The translations under genes and the position numbers were made by a program. Positions 42,096 to 50,547 of a stretch of DNA of 64,000 bases are shown here, one piece after another. The notes under the pieces are model-generated. The model searched no databases. It was not told the origin of the DNA and saw nothing but the letters and a program-made list of their open reading frames with translations. Every line of letters begins with the position of its first letter. The first letter of the stretch is position 1. The stretch is taken from assembly GCF_001513975.1 (NCBI RefSeq), contig NZ_KQ947987.1:124001-188000 (forward strand). The letters are read 5' to 3'. The stretch comes from Streptomyces curacoi. Its GTDB lineage: Bacteria > Actinomycetota > Actinomycetes > Streptomycetales > Streptomycetaceae.

Positions 42096-43039
42096 GCCCG
42101 CCTCCCCTCACGGCCGGCGACGAGGGTGTCGACGGAGACGGTGAGCCGGGCCGGGTCGACCGGGGCGCGGTCCTCGACCCGCTCGCCGGCGCCCGGCCGG
42201 ACCCGGCTGGTCATCCAGGTGGCCAGGTGGCGGTAGCACGCGCGCCGGTCGGCCGGGGACAGCGGCGCCCGCCGGATCGCCGAGACGAAACCCAAGACGT
42301 ACTCGGTGAGCAGCCGGGGCGTCGGGTGCAGCGGGCCTGCCCGGCGCGGGTCCAGGTTGGCGCACCGGGAGCGCTTGGAAGGGTTCGCCCGCTCGGCGCG
42401 CGTGGGGTGGTCGCGGCGGAAGTACAGCAGCTCCGGCACCTGGTGGAAGGGCCCGTGCAGGGTGATCTCGGCGACGAACGTGCGGTCCGCGTGGTGGTAG
42501 CTGTCGTGCGGCTTCACCCGGCGCAGCACGTCGGCCCGCATCACCCCGTAGAAGTCGTCGCCACCGGGCTCGAACAGCAGACTGCGGAAGCGCTCCGGCG
42601 CGTGCGGGGAGTCGGTGGCGAGCCCGTACTCGTACGGGACCTTCACCTGGCCGTCGCCGTCGATGACCGCCTGTCCGGAGTGCGCGAGGATCACCTCCGG
42701 CCGCTCGTCCAGCGCCTCCACGCAGCGCCGCAGCAGGTCGCGGGCGTAGAGGTCGTCGTGCGAGGCCCACTTGAACAGTTCGCCGCGGCACTCGGTGAAC
42801 ACGTGGTTGTGGTTCGGCGCGGCGCCGATGTTCCGGGGCAGCCGTATGTACCGGATGCGTGAGTCCCGCGCGGCGTACTCGCGGCAGATGTCCTGGGTGC
42901 CGTCGGTCGAGGCGTTGTCGGAGATGACCAGCTCGAAGTCCTCGTAGGTCTGGCCGAGCAGGGCGTCGAGCGCCTCGGCGAGGTACTCCTCGCCGTTGTA
43001 CACGGGCAGGCCGATGCTCAGCCGGGGTCGGTCGGTCAT
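42092..43039 (-). CDS. Glycosyltransferase family 2
   Basis: 315 residues. GT-A fold: LSIGLPVYNGEEYLAEALDALLGQTYEDFELVISDNASTDGT (nucleotide-sugar part), NIGAAPNHNHVF, and the metal-binding region WASHDDLYARD, where the DxD of many GT2 enzymes reads HDD. The C-terminal 70 residues are Arg/Pro rich. It probably adds one sugar of the repeat unit. Both ends overlap neighbours by 4 bases. Confidence 0.92.
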   Translation of the reverse strand: MTDRPRLSIGLPVYNGEEYLAEALDALLGQTYEDFELVISDNASTDGTQDICREYAARDSRIRYIRLPRNIGAAPNHNHVFTECRGELFKWASHDDLYARDLLRRCVEALDERPEVILAHSGQAVIDGDGQVKVPYEYGLATDSPHAPERFRSLLFEPGGDDFYGVMRADVLRRVKPHDSYHHADRTFVAEITLHGPFHQVPELLYFRRDHPTRAERANPSKRSRCANLDPRRAGPLHPTPRLLTEYVLGFVSAIRRAPLSPADRRACYRHLATWMTSRVRPGAGERVEDRAPVDPARLTVSVDTLVAGREGRRA

Positions 43040-44334
43040 GGCGTCCTCACTTCGGGGATGGGGTTCTGGTGGCGCTCGCACAGGGCGGAGCGCAGCTGCA
43101 GCCACCACACGGCCGAGCCGCAGACGGTCGCGGCGGCGACGCCCCAGGCCGAGCCGGCCGTGCCGCCCAGGGCCGCCCCGCCGAGTCCGCCGGCGACGTA
43201 GCAGGCGGAGCCGATCAGCTGGCTGCGCAGGCTGCGCCGGGCCGCGCCGAGCGCGCGCAGCCCGGCCGCCGCGCCGGTGCCGAGGCCGGCGCCCGCGACA
43301 CCGAGCGTGACCGGCACGATGAGCTGCGAGGCCGAGCTCCAGACGCCGCCGAGCACGAGCTCGCCGCCCCGGTCCGGCACCAGCAGCAGCGCCCCGCCCC
43401 AGAGCAGCGCGGCGACGGCCTGCCCGCCGCCCAGCAGAAGGCAGAACGCGCCGAGGCGGTGCGGGGCCCGCCGCAGCACCCGGGCCGCCTCCGCGACGGT
43501 GACCAGGGACAGCCCCATCAGCACGGCGAGGAACGGGCCGAGCAGCAGTTCGGCGCCCCGGACCACCCCCACCGCGCCGACCCCGACGATCGCGCCGAGC
43601 CCGTACGCCCGCAGCTGGCTCGCGCCGCTGTTGCTGACGTTCTCGGCCAGGTACCGGTAGCCGAGGTCGCGGTGCTCGCGAAGCCACTCGCGCGCACCGG
43701 TCAACCGGGGCCGGATGCCGGACTGGAAGCAGCCGTACACCGCGGCCACCGCGGCGGCCCCGCCCCAGGCGAGCACGAAAGCGGCCACGCTGCCCACCCG
43801 GGCCGCGACCACCATGGCCGGGACGAGCACGACGCCCCACACGAGGTCGTTGACGAACGCCTTCCGCCCGGCGCCGGCGGCGAAGAACGCGAACCGCCAT
43901 GCGTCCTGCAGCAGCAGCCCCGGCAGTACGGCGCCGAGGCAGGCGAAGGCGGGCCCCACGCGGCCGCCGAGCGCCAGGCCGGCCACCACCGACGCCGCGC
44001 CGAGGGCGGCACCGACGCCGAGCGCGGTACCCGACGACCGGACCACCGCCCCGCGCCAGGCCGCGTCCGACACGCCGCTGAAGCGCACCATGAGCGGGTC
44101 GGTGGCAAGGCCGCGGGAGACGTTGAGCGCCACGCCGTAGGTCACCCAGGCCAGGCTGAACACGCCGAACGCGGTCAGGCCCAGCGAGCGCGCCACGTAG
44201 ATGCCCACCGCGAAGTTGGTGATGCTGGAGGCCGCCTGGTCGGCCAGTCCCCAGGACAGCCGGCCGACGATGCCCCGCCGGGCGGAGCCCGCCGGTGCCC
44301 TCGTCTTCTCCTTCTCGGTGGTCATCGGCGTCAT
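43036..44334 (-). CDS. Wzx-type polysaccharide flippase
   Basis: 432 residues, about 12 TM segments. SSITNFAVGIYVARSLGLTAFGVFSLAW is typical of the N terminus of MATE/oligosaccharidyl-lipid flippases (Polysacc_synt). It would move the lipid-linked repeat unit to the outer face. An in-frame ATG at 44325 is an alternative start. Overlaps both neighbours by 4 bases. Confidence 0.87.
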   Translation of the reverse strand: MTPMTTEKEKTRAPAGSARRGIVGRLSWGLADQAASSITNFAVGIYVARSLGLTAFGVFSLAWVTYGVALNVSRGLATDPLMVRFSGVSDAAWRGAVVRSSGTALGVGAALGAASVVAGLALGGRVGPAFACLGAVLPGLLLQDAWRFAFFAAGAGRKAFVNDLVWGVVLVPAMVVAARVGSVAAFVLAWGGAAAVAAVYGCFQSGIRPRLTGAREWLREHRDLGYRYLAENVSNSGASQLRAYGLGAIVGVGAVGVVRGAELLLGPFLAVLMGLSLVTVAEAARVLRRAPHRLGAFCLLLGGGQAVAALLWGGALLLVPDRGGELVLGGVWSSASQLIVPVTLGVAGAGLGTGAAAGLRALGAARRSLRSQLIGSACYVAGGLGGAALGGTAGSAWGVAAATVCGSAVWWLQLRSALCERHQNPIPEVRTP

Positions 44335-45629
44335 GCCTTGATCAGCCCGGCGCCGTGCAGGGCGTCGGCCGCGTCGGCGACGGTGTCGAACGGCAGCCCG
44401 GACCGCTCGGCGACGTCCAGCAGGCTGTGCTCGCCGTCGGAGAGACTGAGCACCCAGAGCATGGCCATCTGGGCCTGCTTGGTGTCGCTGCGGCCGCCGA
44501 GCGCGTCGTACAACCCACGTCGGCCCAGCTGCGGTTCGCCGTAGGGGCTGAGGTTGAGGTACCGCCGGTTGCGGTCGAGGACGGCGAACGCCTCGCGGCA
44601 GACTGCGAGGGTGTCCGCCATCGCCTCGGGGGAGACGAAGTCCAGGTTGTCCGCCGAGGTGTGGTACTCGGGATAGCCCGCGTACGGGGTCCGGCTGAGC
44701 GAGCCCACGCCGAGATCGAACCCGGGGGAGCAGAACTGCCGCTCGTCGTAGCCGTACGGAGTGAACTCGTTGATCTGGTACGGGCGTTCGGAGGCGGCCA
44801 GCACGTGCCGCATCACCCGGTCGATCTCCGCGTCGCCGCGCCTGCTCTGCTTGTACGTCAGCCGGCCCGGGTCACCCGCGCAGGCGAGGACAAGCCCGTG
44901 CTTGACCCGTTCCACCCTCTCCTTGTTGCGGGCCAGCCAGGTGATCGCCCCGATGGTGCCGGGCGCGAACAGGAACCGGTAGGTGTAGTACGGCGTCCGC
45001 TCCGCCAGCGCCCGGGCCAGGAACGTCGCCACCGCGATGCCGGCCAGGTTGTCGTTGGCCAGCGACGGGTGGCAGACGTGACAGGAGACGATCACCTCGT
45101 CGGGGACCTGACCGGGGATCACGTGTTCGGCGTAGGTGAGGTGGCCATCGGCGAGTGTGGAGTCGATGCGCACCTCGTAGTCGCCGTCCGGCAGCGCGTC
45201 CAGGGTGTCCTGGGCCAGGCAGAACCCCCATTCCGGTTTGTAGTAGCTGGTGCGGTACGGCACCCAGGACGGGTGGTCCGGCAGGGTGTGCAGGTGCGCG
45301 CGCAGCTCGGACAGGGGCATGGTCCTCGACACCGGCACGCTGTAGCCGAGCACGTGCAGGCTGGACTCGGCGAAGTCGACGACCCGTTTGCCGGCGGGGT
45401 CGGCGATGTACGCGTCCCGGATGTTCCACTCCTGCGGCACCGTCCAGTCGAGCACCTGCGTCCCGGTCGGCACCTCGTGCACCTGGAGCGGGACGTACTC
45501 GCCGACGATGTCCAGGGTGGCGCGCACACCGTCGCCGGTGATGCTCCGGCACAGCGGGTACAGCCGCTCCACGAGTGCGTGCATCGCGTCGCCGGGCGGG
45601 GTCGTCGGCTGGTCGCCGGCCGCGGTCAC
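44331..45629 (-). CDS. DUF4910 domain protein: M28-like aminopeptidase domain plus winged helix
   Basis: 432 residues. Aminopeptidase-like core with zinc-ligand pattern EVIVSCHVCHPSLANDNLAGIAVATFLARAL and GYPEYHTSADNLDFVS; a C-terminal winged-helix-like tail (KQAQMAMLWVLSLSDGEHSLLDVAERSGLPFDTVADAADAL). The family is known from polysaccharide and antibiotic gene clusters, but the reaction is not established; hydrolysis or transfer of an amide-linked group on the polymer precursor is a guess. No signal peptide. GTG at 45629 overlaps the epimerase stop. Confidence 0.85.
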   Translation of the reverse strand: MTAAGDQPTTPPGDAMHALVERLYPLCRSITGDGVRATLDIVGEYVPLQVHEVPTGTQVLDWTVPQEWNIRDAYIADPAGKRVVDFAESSLHVLGYSVPVSRTMPLSELRAHLHTLPDHPSWVPYRTSYYKPEWGFCLAQDTLDALPDGDYEVRIDSTLADGHLTYAEHVIPGQVPDEVIVSCHVCHPSLANDNLAGIAVATFLARALAERTPYYTYRFLFAPGTIGAITWLARNKERVERVKHGLVLACAGDPGRLTYKQSRRGDAEIDRVMRHVLAASERPYQINEFTPYGYDERQFCSPGFDLGVGSLSRTPYAGYPEYHTSADNLDFVSPEAMADTLAVCREAFAVLDRNRRYLNLSPYGEPQLGRRGLYDALGGRSDTKQAQMAMLWVLSLSDGEHSLLDVAERSGLPFDTVADAADALHGAGLIKA

Positions 45630-46651
45630 CGGCGCCACCGCAGGGTGTCGTCGACGGTGCCCGCGTCGGACGCAGCGCGCAGCACGGCAAGGCGGGTGAA
45701 GCGCCGCTCGAAGTCCTCCCGGGTCAGCCCGTGTTCGCGGTAGGCGTCGGCGAGTTCGAGCGCGCCCCGCTTCACCGTCCACTCGCAGTCGAAGCCGGGT
45801 ATCGCGGCGCGGAACCGGGAGAAGTCCACCCGGTACGACCGCGGATCGGCACCGGTCTCGCCGGTGATCACCACCTTGGCGCCGGACACCGCCTCGGCGA
45901 CCTGCTCGGCGATCTCGGCGACCGTGACGTTGTTGGTCTCGCTGCCGATGTTGAACGCCCGGTCGTGCACCGCTGCCCGCGGCGCGGTCAGCGCGGCCGT
46001 GAAGGCCCGTGCGATGTCGGCGGCGTGGACGAGAGGGCGCCAGGGGGTGCCGTCGGAGAGCACCAGGACCTCGCCGGACAGCAGCGCGTGGCCCACCAGG
46101 TTGTTCAGCACGATGTCGGCGCGCAGCCGGGGCGAGTAGCCGAAGGCGGTGGCGTTGCGCATGAACACCGGGCTGAAGTCGCCGTCGGCCAGCGAGTGCA
46201 GGTCGTCCTCCACCCGCACCTTGGACTCCGCGTACGGCGTCACCGGGCGCAGCGGGGCGTCCTCGCCCACCAGGTCCTCGCCGCCGGCGGCGCCGTAGAC
46301 CGAGCAGGTCGACGCGTACAGGAAGCGCTGCACCCCGGCGTCGCGGGCCAGCCGGGCCAGGCGTACGGACGCGTGGTGGTTGATGTCGTAGGTGAGCTCC
46401 GGCGCCAGCGAGCCCAGCGGGTCGTTGGACAGGGCGGCCAGGTGGATCACGGCGTCGAACCCGGCGACGTGTTCTGCCGTGACGTCGCGCAGGTCCACCC
46501 GGTGCCCCGACGGGTCCGCGGGCGGCGGGCCCAGGACGCAGTCGGCGAACAGGCCGGCGTCGAGGCCGACGGCCTCGTGCCCGGCGGCGGCGAGGACCGG
46601 GGCCATGACGGTGCCCAGGTATCCCTGGTGTCCGGTCAGTAGTACGCGCAT
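45626..46651 (-). CDS. NAD-dependent nucleotide-sugar epimerase/dehydratase (extended SDR)
   Basis: 341 residues. MRVLLTGHQGYLGTVMAPVL is the NAD-binding GxxGxxG motif; active site STCSVYG and YAESK. Substrate-binding WRPLVHAADIARAF. It could epimerise or reduce the 4-keto NDP-sugar made in this pathway. The ATG starts 3 bases after the PIG-L stop. Confidence 0.9.
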   Translation of the reverse strand: MRVLLTGHQGYLGTVMAPVLAAAGHEAVGLDAGLFADCVLGPPPADPSGHRVDLRDVTAEHVAGFDAVIHLAALSNDPLGSLAPELTYDINHHASVRLARLARDAGVQRFLYASTCSVYGAAGGEDLVGEDAPLRPVTPYAESKVRVEDDLHSLADGDFSPVFMRNATAFGYSPRLRADIVLNNLVGHALLSGEVLVLSDGTPWRPLVHAADIARAFTAALTAPRAAVHDRAFNIGSETNNVTVAEIAEQVAEAVSGAKVVITGETGADPRSYRVDFSRFRAAIPGFDCEWTVKRGALELADAYREHGLTREDFERRFTRLAVLRAASDAGTVDDTLRWRR

Positions 46652-46654
46652 GGT

Positions 46655-47302
46655 TCAACCCCCCAGGTTGAGCGTGAGTTTGGTGACGGCGAACGCCTCG
46701 GCGTAGCGCTCGTGGCATTCGATGCCGCGGATCCGCGCAAGACCGAGGAAGGCCTCCCGGTCGTACCAGGGCCGGTGTCGCTGCGAGGGGTAGTGCTCCT
46801 GCAGCAGCCGCACCTTCCGGTCGGCGATCTCCGGCGTCAGCGGCTGGTACGCCGCCGGACGGCCGAGATCGCCGTCCCATTTGACGATCTCGTAACCGAG
46901 CACGAGGTGGTCGCGGAACGCGGTGGGCACCAGCTTCGCCAGGCCGCGGTGATCCTGGTGCGCGTCATCGGTACGCGGGGCCAGCACCAGATCCGGCTCC
47001 GTCCGCTCGCGCAGCTCCTCGACCGCGGCCTTGGCCTCCTCCCAGTGCGCGGGCATACGGCCGTCCGGCAGCTTGAGCACGGTCAGCCGCAGGTCGGCGC
47101 CCGGGCAGAAGGCGGCGAGGGCGGCCTGCTCCTCCTGCTCCCGCTCGCTGCCGCCGCCGGAGAGCACCAGTGCGTCGACACGGATGCCCGGCCGGGCGAG
47201 GCACAGCGTCAGCAGCGTGCCGCCGGCGCCGATGGCGATGTCGTCGCAGTGCGCGCCCATGGCGACGATCCGCTCCGGGCGCCCGGCGCCGAGCCGGATC
47301 AC
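46655..47302 (-). CDS. PIG-L family deacetylase
   Basis: 215 residues. Zinc-binding GAHCDDIAIGAGGTLL (HxDD) and the distal DDAHQDHRGLAKLV. PIG-L enzymes remove N-acetyl groups from GlcNAc-containing substrates. Here it could free an amino group on a sugar of the repeat unit. GTG at 47302 overlaps the nucleotidyltransferase stop by 4 bases. Confidence 0.9.
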   Translation of the reverse strand: MIRLGAGRPERIVAMGAHCDDIAIGAGGTLLTLCLARPGIRVDALVLSGGGSEREQEEQAALAAFCPGADLRLTVLKLPDGRMPAHWEEAKAAVEELRERTEPDLVLAPRTDDAHQDHRGLAKLVPTAFRDHLVLGYEIVKWDGDLGRPAAYQPLTPEIADRKVRLLQEHYPSQRHRPWYDREAFLGLARIRGIECHERYAEAFAVTKLTLNLGG

Positions 47303-48105
47303 GCGCTCGCTCCGGCGCCCGCTCCCGCACCGTCCCGTTCCCATACGGCCCACGGGCGGTCGCCCCGGGCGTAGGCGGTGTCGAGCGCGGCCCGCTCCTT
47401 CACGGTGTCGGTCGGTTTCCAGAAGCCGCGGTGCCGGTGCGCCACCAGCCGGCCGCGCTTGGCCAGTTGGGCGCATCCGTCGGCGACCAGGTCCCCGTTC
47501 TCCGGTATGTGGTCGAAGACCTCCTGACGGAGCACGAAGTAACCGCCGTTCTCCCACAGCGGCAGTTCGCTGACCGCGGTGATGCCCCCCACCAGGCCGT
47601 CCTCGCCCAACTCCACGCAGTGGAACGAGGACTGTGGCGGCACCACCATCATCGACGCTCCGGCGTCGCGCCGGGCGAACCGGTCGATCATCTCCGGCAG
47701 GGGGGCGTCGGTGAGCACGTCGGCGTAGTTGGCGAGGAACATCTCGTCGCCGTCCAGGTGGTGGCGCACCCGGCGCAGCCGCTCCCCGATCGGTGACTCG
47801 ACGCCGGTCTGCGCGAACGTGATCGTCCAGTCGGCGATGTCGGTGGACAGCAGCTCGGTCCGACCGCCCCGGAGCACGAAGTCGTTGGACGTCGTCTCCT
47901 CGTAGGTGAGGAAGAAGTTCTTGATGTGGTGGGCCCCGTACCCGAGGCACAGGATGAACTCCGTGTGCCCGAAGTGCGCGTAGTAGCGCATGACATGCCA
48001 GATCAGCGGTCTCGGGCCGACCATCGCCATCGGCTTGGGTATGTCGTCTGCGGCACCGCTCCGCATCCGCATCCCGTAACCGCCGCAGAACAGAACGACC
48101 TTCAT
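47299..48105 (-). CDS. Sugar-1-phosphate nucleotidyltransferase (glucose-1-phosphate cytidylyltransferase-like)
   Basis: 268 residues. FCGGYGMRMRSGAADDIPKP is the nucleotide-binding signature; PLIWHVMRYYAHFGHTEFILCLGYGAHHIKNFF resembles RfbF (CDP-glucose synthase) more than RmlA. It would activate a hexose-1-phosphate as an NDP-sugar. A CDP-glucose 4,6-dehydratase is not seen nearby. Overlaps both neighbours by 4 bases. The C-terminal Ala/Gly tail is likely irrelevant. Confidence 0.87.
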   Translation of the reverse strand: MKVVLFCGGYGMRMRSGAADDIPKPMAMVGPRPLIWHVMRYYAHFGHTEFILCLGYGAHHIKNFFLTYEETTSNDFVLRGGRTELLSTDIADWTITFAQTGVESPIGERLRRVRHHLDGDEMFLANYADVLTDAPLPEMIDRFARRDAGASMMVVPPQSSFHCVELGEDGLVGGITAVSELPLWENGGYFVLRQEVFDHIPENGDLVADGCAQLAKRGRLVAHRHRGFWKPTDTVKERAALDTAYARGDRPWAVWERDGAGAGAGASA

Positions 48106-49337
48106 GACCCCACCTCGACAATGCTCAGTTCCGGGACGGGAAAGACCAGCCGGCCGCCCCAGTCGTGTACGAAGGACAGCTGCTCGGCCAGCTCGGCCCG
48201 CAGGTTCCACGGGAGGACGAGGACGTAGTCCGGTCGGTCGGCGGCTATCTGCTCGGGCGGCAGGATCGGGATGCGGGTGCCCGGGGTGAACCTGCCGTGC
48301 TTGTAGGGGTTGCGGTCGACCGTGTACGGGAGCAGGTCGGGCCGGATGCCGCAGTGGTTGAGCAGGGTGTTGCCCTTGCCCGGGGCGCCGTAGCCGACGA
48401 CCGTCTCGCCGCGCTCGGCCGCCTCGATGAGGAACTTCAGGAGGTCCCGGCGCACCTTGGCCACCCTGGCGGAGAACTCGGTGTACCCGGACAGTTCCTG
48501 CAGCCCGGCGGCCTTCTCCCGGGCCAGCACGTCGGCCACCCGGGAGGCCGGATCACCGGCCACCTCGGCCGGCCGGGCCCACAGCCGGATGGAGCCGCCG
48601 TGCGTGGGCAGCAGCTCGACGTCCACGAGCGCGAGGCCACCGCTGGCCAGCGCCCGGATCGCGGAGGCGACCGTGTAGTACTGGAAGTGCTCGTGGTAGA
48701 TCGTGTCGTACTGGTTCTGCTCGATCAGGGTCAGCAGGTGCTGCACCTCGATGGAGACCCAGCCGTCGTCGGCGACCAGGGCGCGCAGTCCCTGGGTGAA
48801 CCCGACCACGTCGGGGATGTGCGCGTACACGTTGTTGGCCACCACCAGGTCCGCCGGGCCGTGTCCGGCGCGGACGGCGGTACCGGTGGCCGGGGTCAGG
48901 AACTCCGTGAGCGTGGGCACACCCGCCTCCCGCGCCGCGGCGCCGACGTTCACCGACGGCTCGATGCCCAGGCAGCGGATCCCCCGGTCCACCAGGTGCC
49001 TCAGCAGGTATCCGTCGTTGCTCGCGACCTCGACCACGAAGGCGTCGGTGCCGAGACCGAGGCGCTCCATGGCGTCGGTGACGAACGTGCGCGCGTGCTC
49101 CACCCAGGAGGTCGAGTAGGAGGAGAAGTACGCGTACTGCGTGAACGTCTCCTCCGGCGTGATCAGCGGCGGGATCTGCGCGAGCCAGCAGTCGGTGCAG
49201 ACCCGCAGGTGCAGCGGGTACGCCGGTTCCGGCTGGTCCAGTTGGTCCGCGGCGAGAAAGCTCTCACACGGCGGCGTCGCCCCGAGGTCGACGACGCTCG
49301 CCATCGCTTCCGAGCCGCAGAGTCGGCATCGTGTCAT
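48102..49337 (-). CDS. NDP-hexose C-methyltransferase-like SAM enzyme
   Basis: 411 residues. N-terminal zinc-binding CRLCG and CTDCW (about 4-50), a SAM-binding domain (VVEVASNDGYLLRHLVDRGIRCLGIEPS), YHEHFQYYT at the active site and a C-terminal Rossmann domain (ETVVGYGAPGKGNTLLNHCGI). This three-part layout is that of C-3 methyltransferases such as TylC3 and NovU acting on NDP-4-keto-6-deoxysugars. It indicates a branched deoxysugar in the product. Confidence 0.92.
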   Translation of the reverse strand: MTRCRLCGSEAMASVVDLGATPPCESFLAADQLDQPEPAYPLHLRVCTDCWLAQIPPLITPEETFTQYAYFSSYSTSWVEHARTFVTDAMERLGLGTDAFVVEVASNDGYLLRHLVDRGIRCLGIEPSVNVGAAAREAGVPTLTEFLTPATGTAVRAGHGPADLVVANNVYAHIPDVVGFTQGLRALVADDGWVSIEVQHLLTLIEQNQYDTIYHEHFQYYTVASAIRALASGGLALVDVELLPTHGGSIRLWARPAEVAGDPASRVADVLAREKAAGLQELSGYTEFSARVAKVRRDLLKFLIEAAERGETVVGYGAPGKGNTLLNHCGIRPDLLPYTVDRNPYKHGRFTPGTRIPILPPEQIAADRPDYVLVLPWNLRAELAEQLSFVHDWGGRLVFPVPELSIVEVGS

Positions 49338-50545
49338 CTACTGCCCCCCATTGATTCCGTCCGACCCGCGATCGCGGTGCGGTACTCCTCCACCAGGCGC
49401 TCAAGGCCGACGGCCGGGCTGAAACCCTGCTCGTAACGGCGCCGGGCCGCCTGGCCCATCTCCCGGCCCAGGGCCGGCTCGGCCGCGATCCGGCGTATGC
49501 AGGCCGCGAGCGAGCCGGGCTCGCCCGGCCGGTGCAGCAGCCCGGTGACCCCGTCCTCGACGAGTTCGACGAAGGCGCCATGACCGGCGGCGACGGCCGG
49601 GACCCCCGCCGCCATCGCCTCCACGACCACCAGCCCGAAGGTCTCCAGCCACGTCGACGGAGCCACCACGGCGACCGACCGCGCGACGGCCTTCCGGCTC
49701 TCCGCCGCGTCCAACAGGCCGACGTGGCGCACATCGTCCCGGCCCGCCGCCCAGGCGCTCACCTCCCGCTCCAGCGGCCCCGCCCCGGCGATCACGAGCG
49801 GCACGCCCACACCGCCGCTCGCTGCGATCTCGTCCCACGCGGCCATGAGCAGCCGCACGCCCTTGGCCTCCGCGAGCCGGCCGAGATGGAGCAGATGCTC
49901 GCCCGCCCCTGATCGGCGGTCGTCCGGGTCGGGCACGAAGTTGTGCTTCACCACCAGCCGCTCGGCCGGCATGCCGGCCCGCACCAGGACGTCGCGCTGC
50001 GCCGCGGAGATGCACAAGAACCGCTCCACGCCGGACCACCACCGCCGCCGGTTGACCGACATGCTGACCGCGAGCGGCACCGTCGCCAGGCGGGAGCCGC
50101 GGTAGCAGCCGTGCCGTACGGCGGGCAGCGGCGCCGCCGCCCCGACGCACTCGGTGCACGGCCGGCCGTCCCGCTGCAGCGTGCCGGGCGGGCAGACCTG
50201 GGTGTAGTTGTGCAGCGTGGCGACGGCGGGCACGCCGGCGTCGGCGCAGGCGGCGAGGACCGCGGGCGACAGGAGCGGGAAGACGTTGTGGACGTGGACG
50301 ATGTCCGGCCGCTCGGTGCGCAGCCGGGCGGCGAGCTCCGTGCGGACCGCCGGGTTCCACGGCACGAGGAGCGGCACCGCGGCCTTGGAGAGGAGGGACC
50401 GGGCGGCGATGTCGTCGCTGCGCCGCTCGAACACCCCGACCCGGTGGCCGGCCGCGCGCAGCAGCTCCACCTCCTGGTCGACGACCTTGTTCTCCCCGCT
50501 CGGCTGCGCCGAGGCGTAGCGGTTGTGCACCACGAGGACATGCAT
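49334..50545 (-). CDS. Glycosyltransferase family 4
   Basis: 403 residues. GT-B fold: N-terminal MHVLVVHNRYASAQPSGENKVVDQEVELLRAAGH, donor site LLHLGRLAEAKGVRLLMAAW and ESRKAVARSVAVVAPSTWLETFGLVVVEAMAAGVPAVA with the EX7E-like Glu pair. VHNVFPLLSP and CPPGTLQRDGRPCTECVG are typical of polysaccharide GT4 enzymes. Adds a sugar of the repeat unit. Overlaps the methyltransferase by 4 bases and follows the polymerase gene by 2 bases. Confidence 0.92.
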   Translation of the reverse strand: MHVLVVHNRYASAQPSGENKVVDQEVELLRAAGHRVGVFERRSDDIAARSLLSKAAVPLLVPWNPAVRTELAARLRTERPDIVHVHNVFPLLSPAVLAACADAGVPAVATLHNYTQVCPPGTLQRDGRPCTECVGAAAPLPAVRHGCYRGSRLATVPLAVSMSVNRRRWWSGVERFLCISAAQRDVLVRAGMPAERLVVKHNFVPDPDDRRSGAGEHLLHLGRLAEAKGVRLLMAAWDEIAASGGVGVPLVIAGAGPLEREVSAWAAGRDDVRHVGLLDAAESRKAVARSVAVVAPSTWLETFGLVVVEAMAAGVPAVAAGHGAFVELVEDGVTGLLHRPGEPGSLAACIRRIAAEPALGREMGQAARRRYEQGFSPAVGLERLVEEYRTAIAGRTESMGGSR

Positions 50546-50547
50546 GC

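Noticed and set aside
47299..48105. RmlA-type glucose-1-phosphate thymidylyltransferase
   Set aside because: The signature WHVMRYYAHFG and LGYGAHHIKNFF resemble the CDP-glucose synthase branch more than RmlA.
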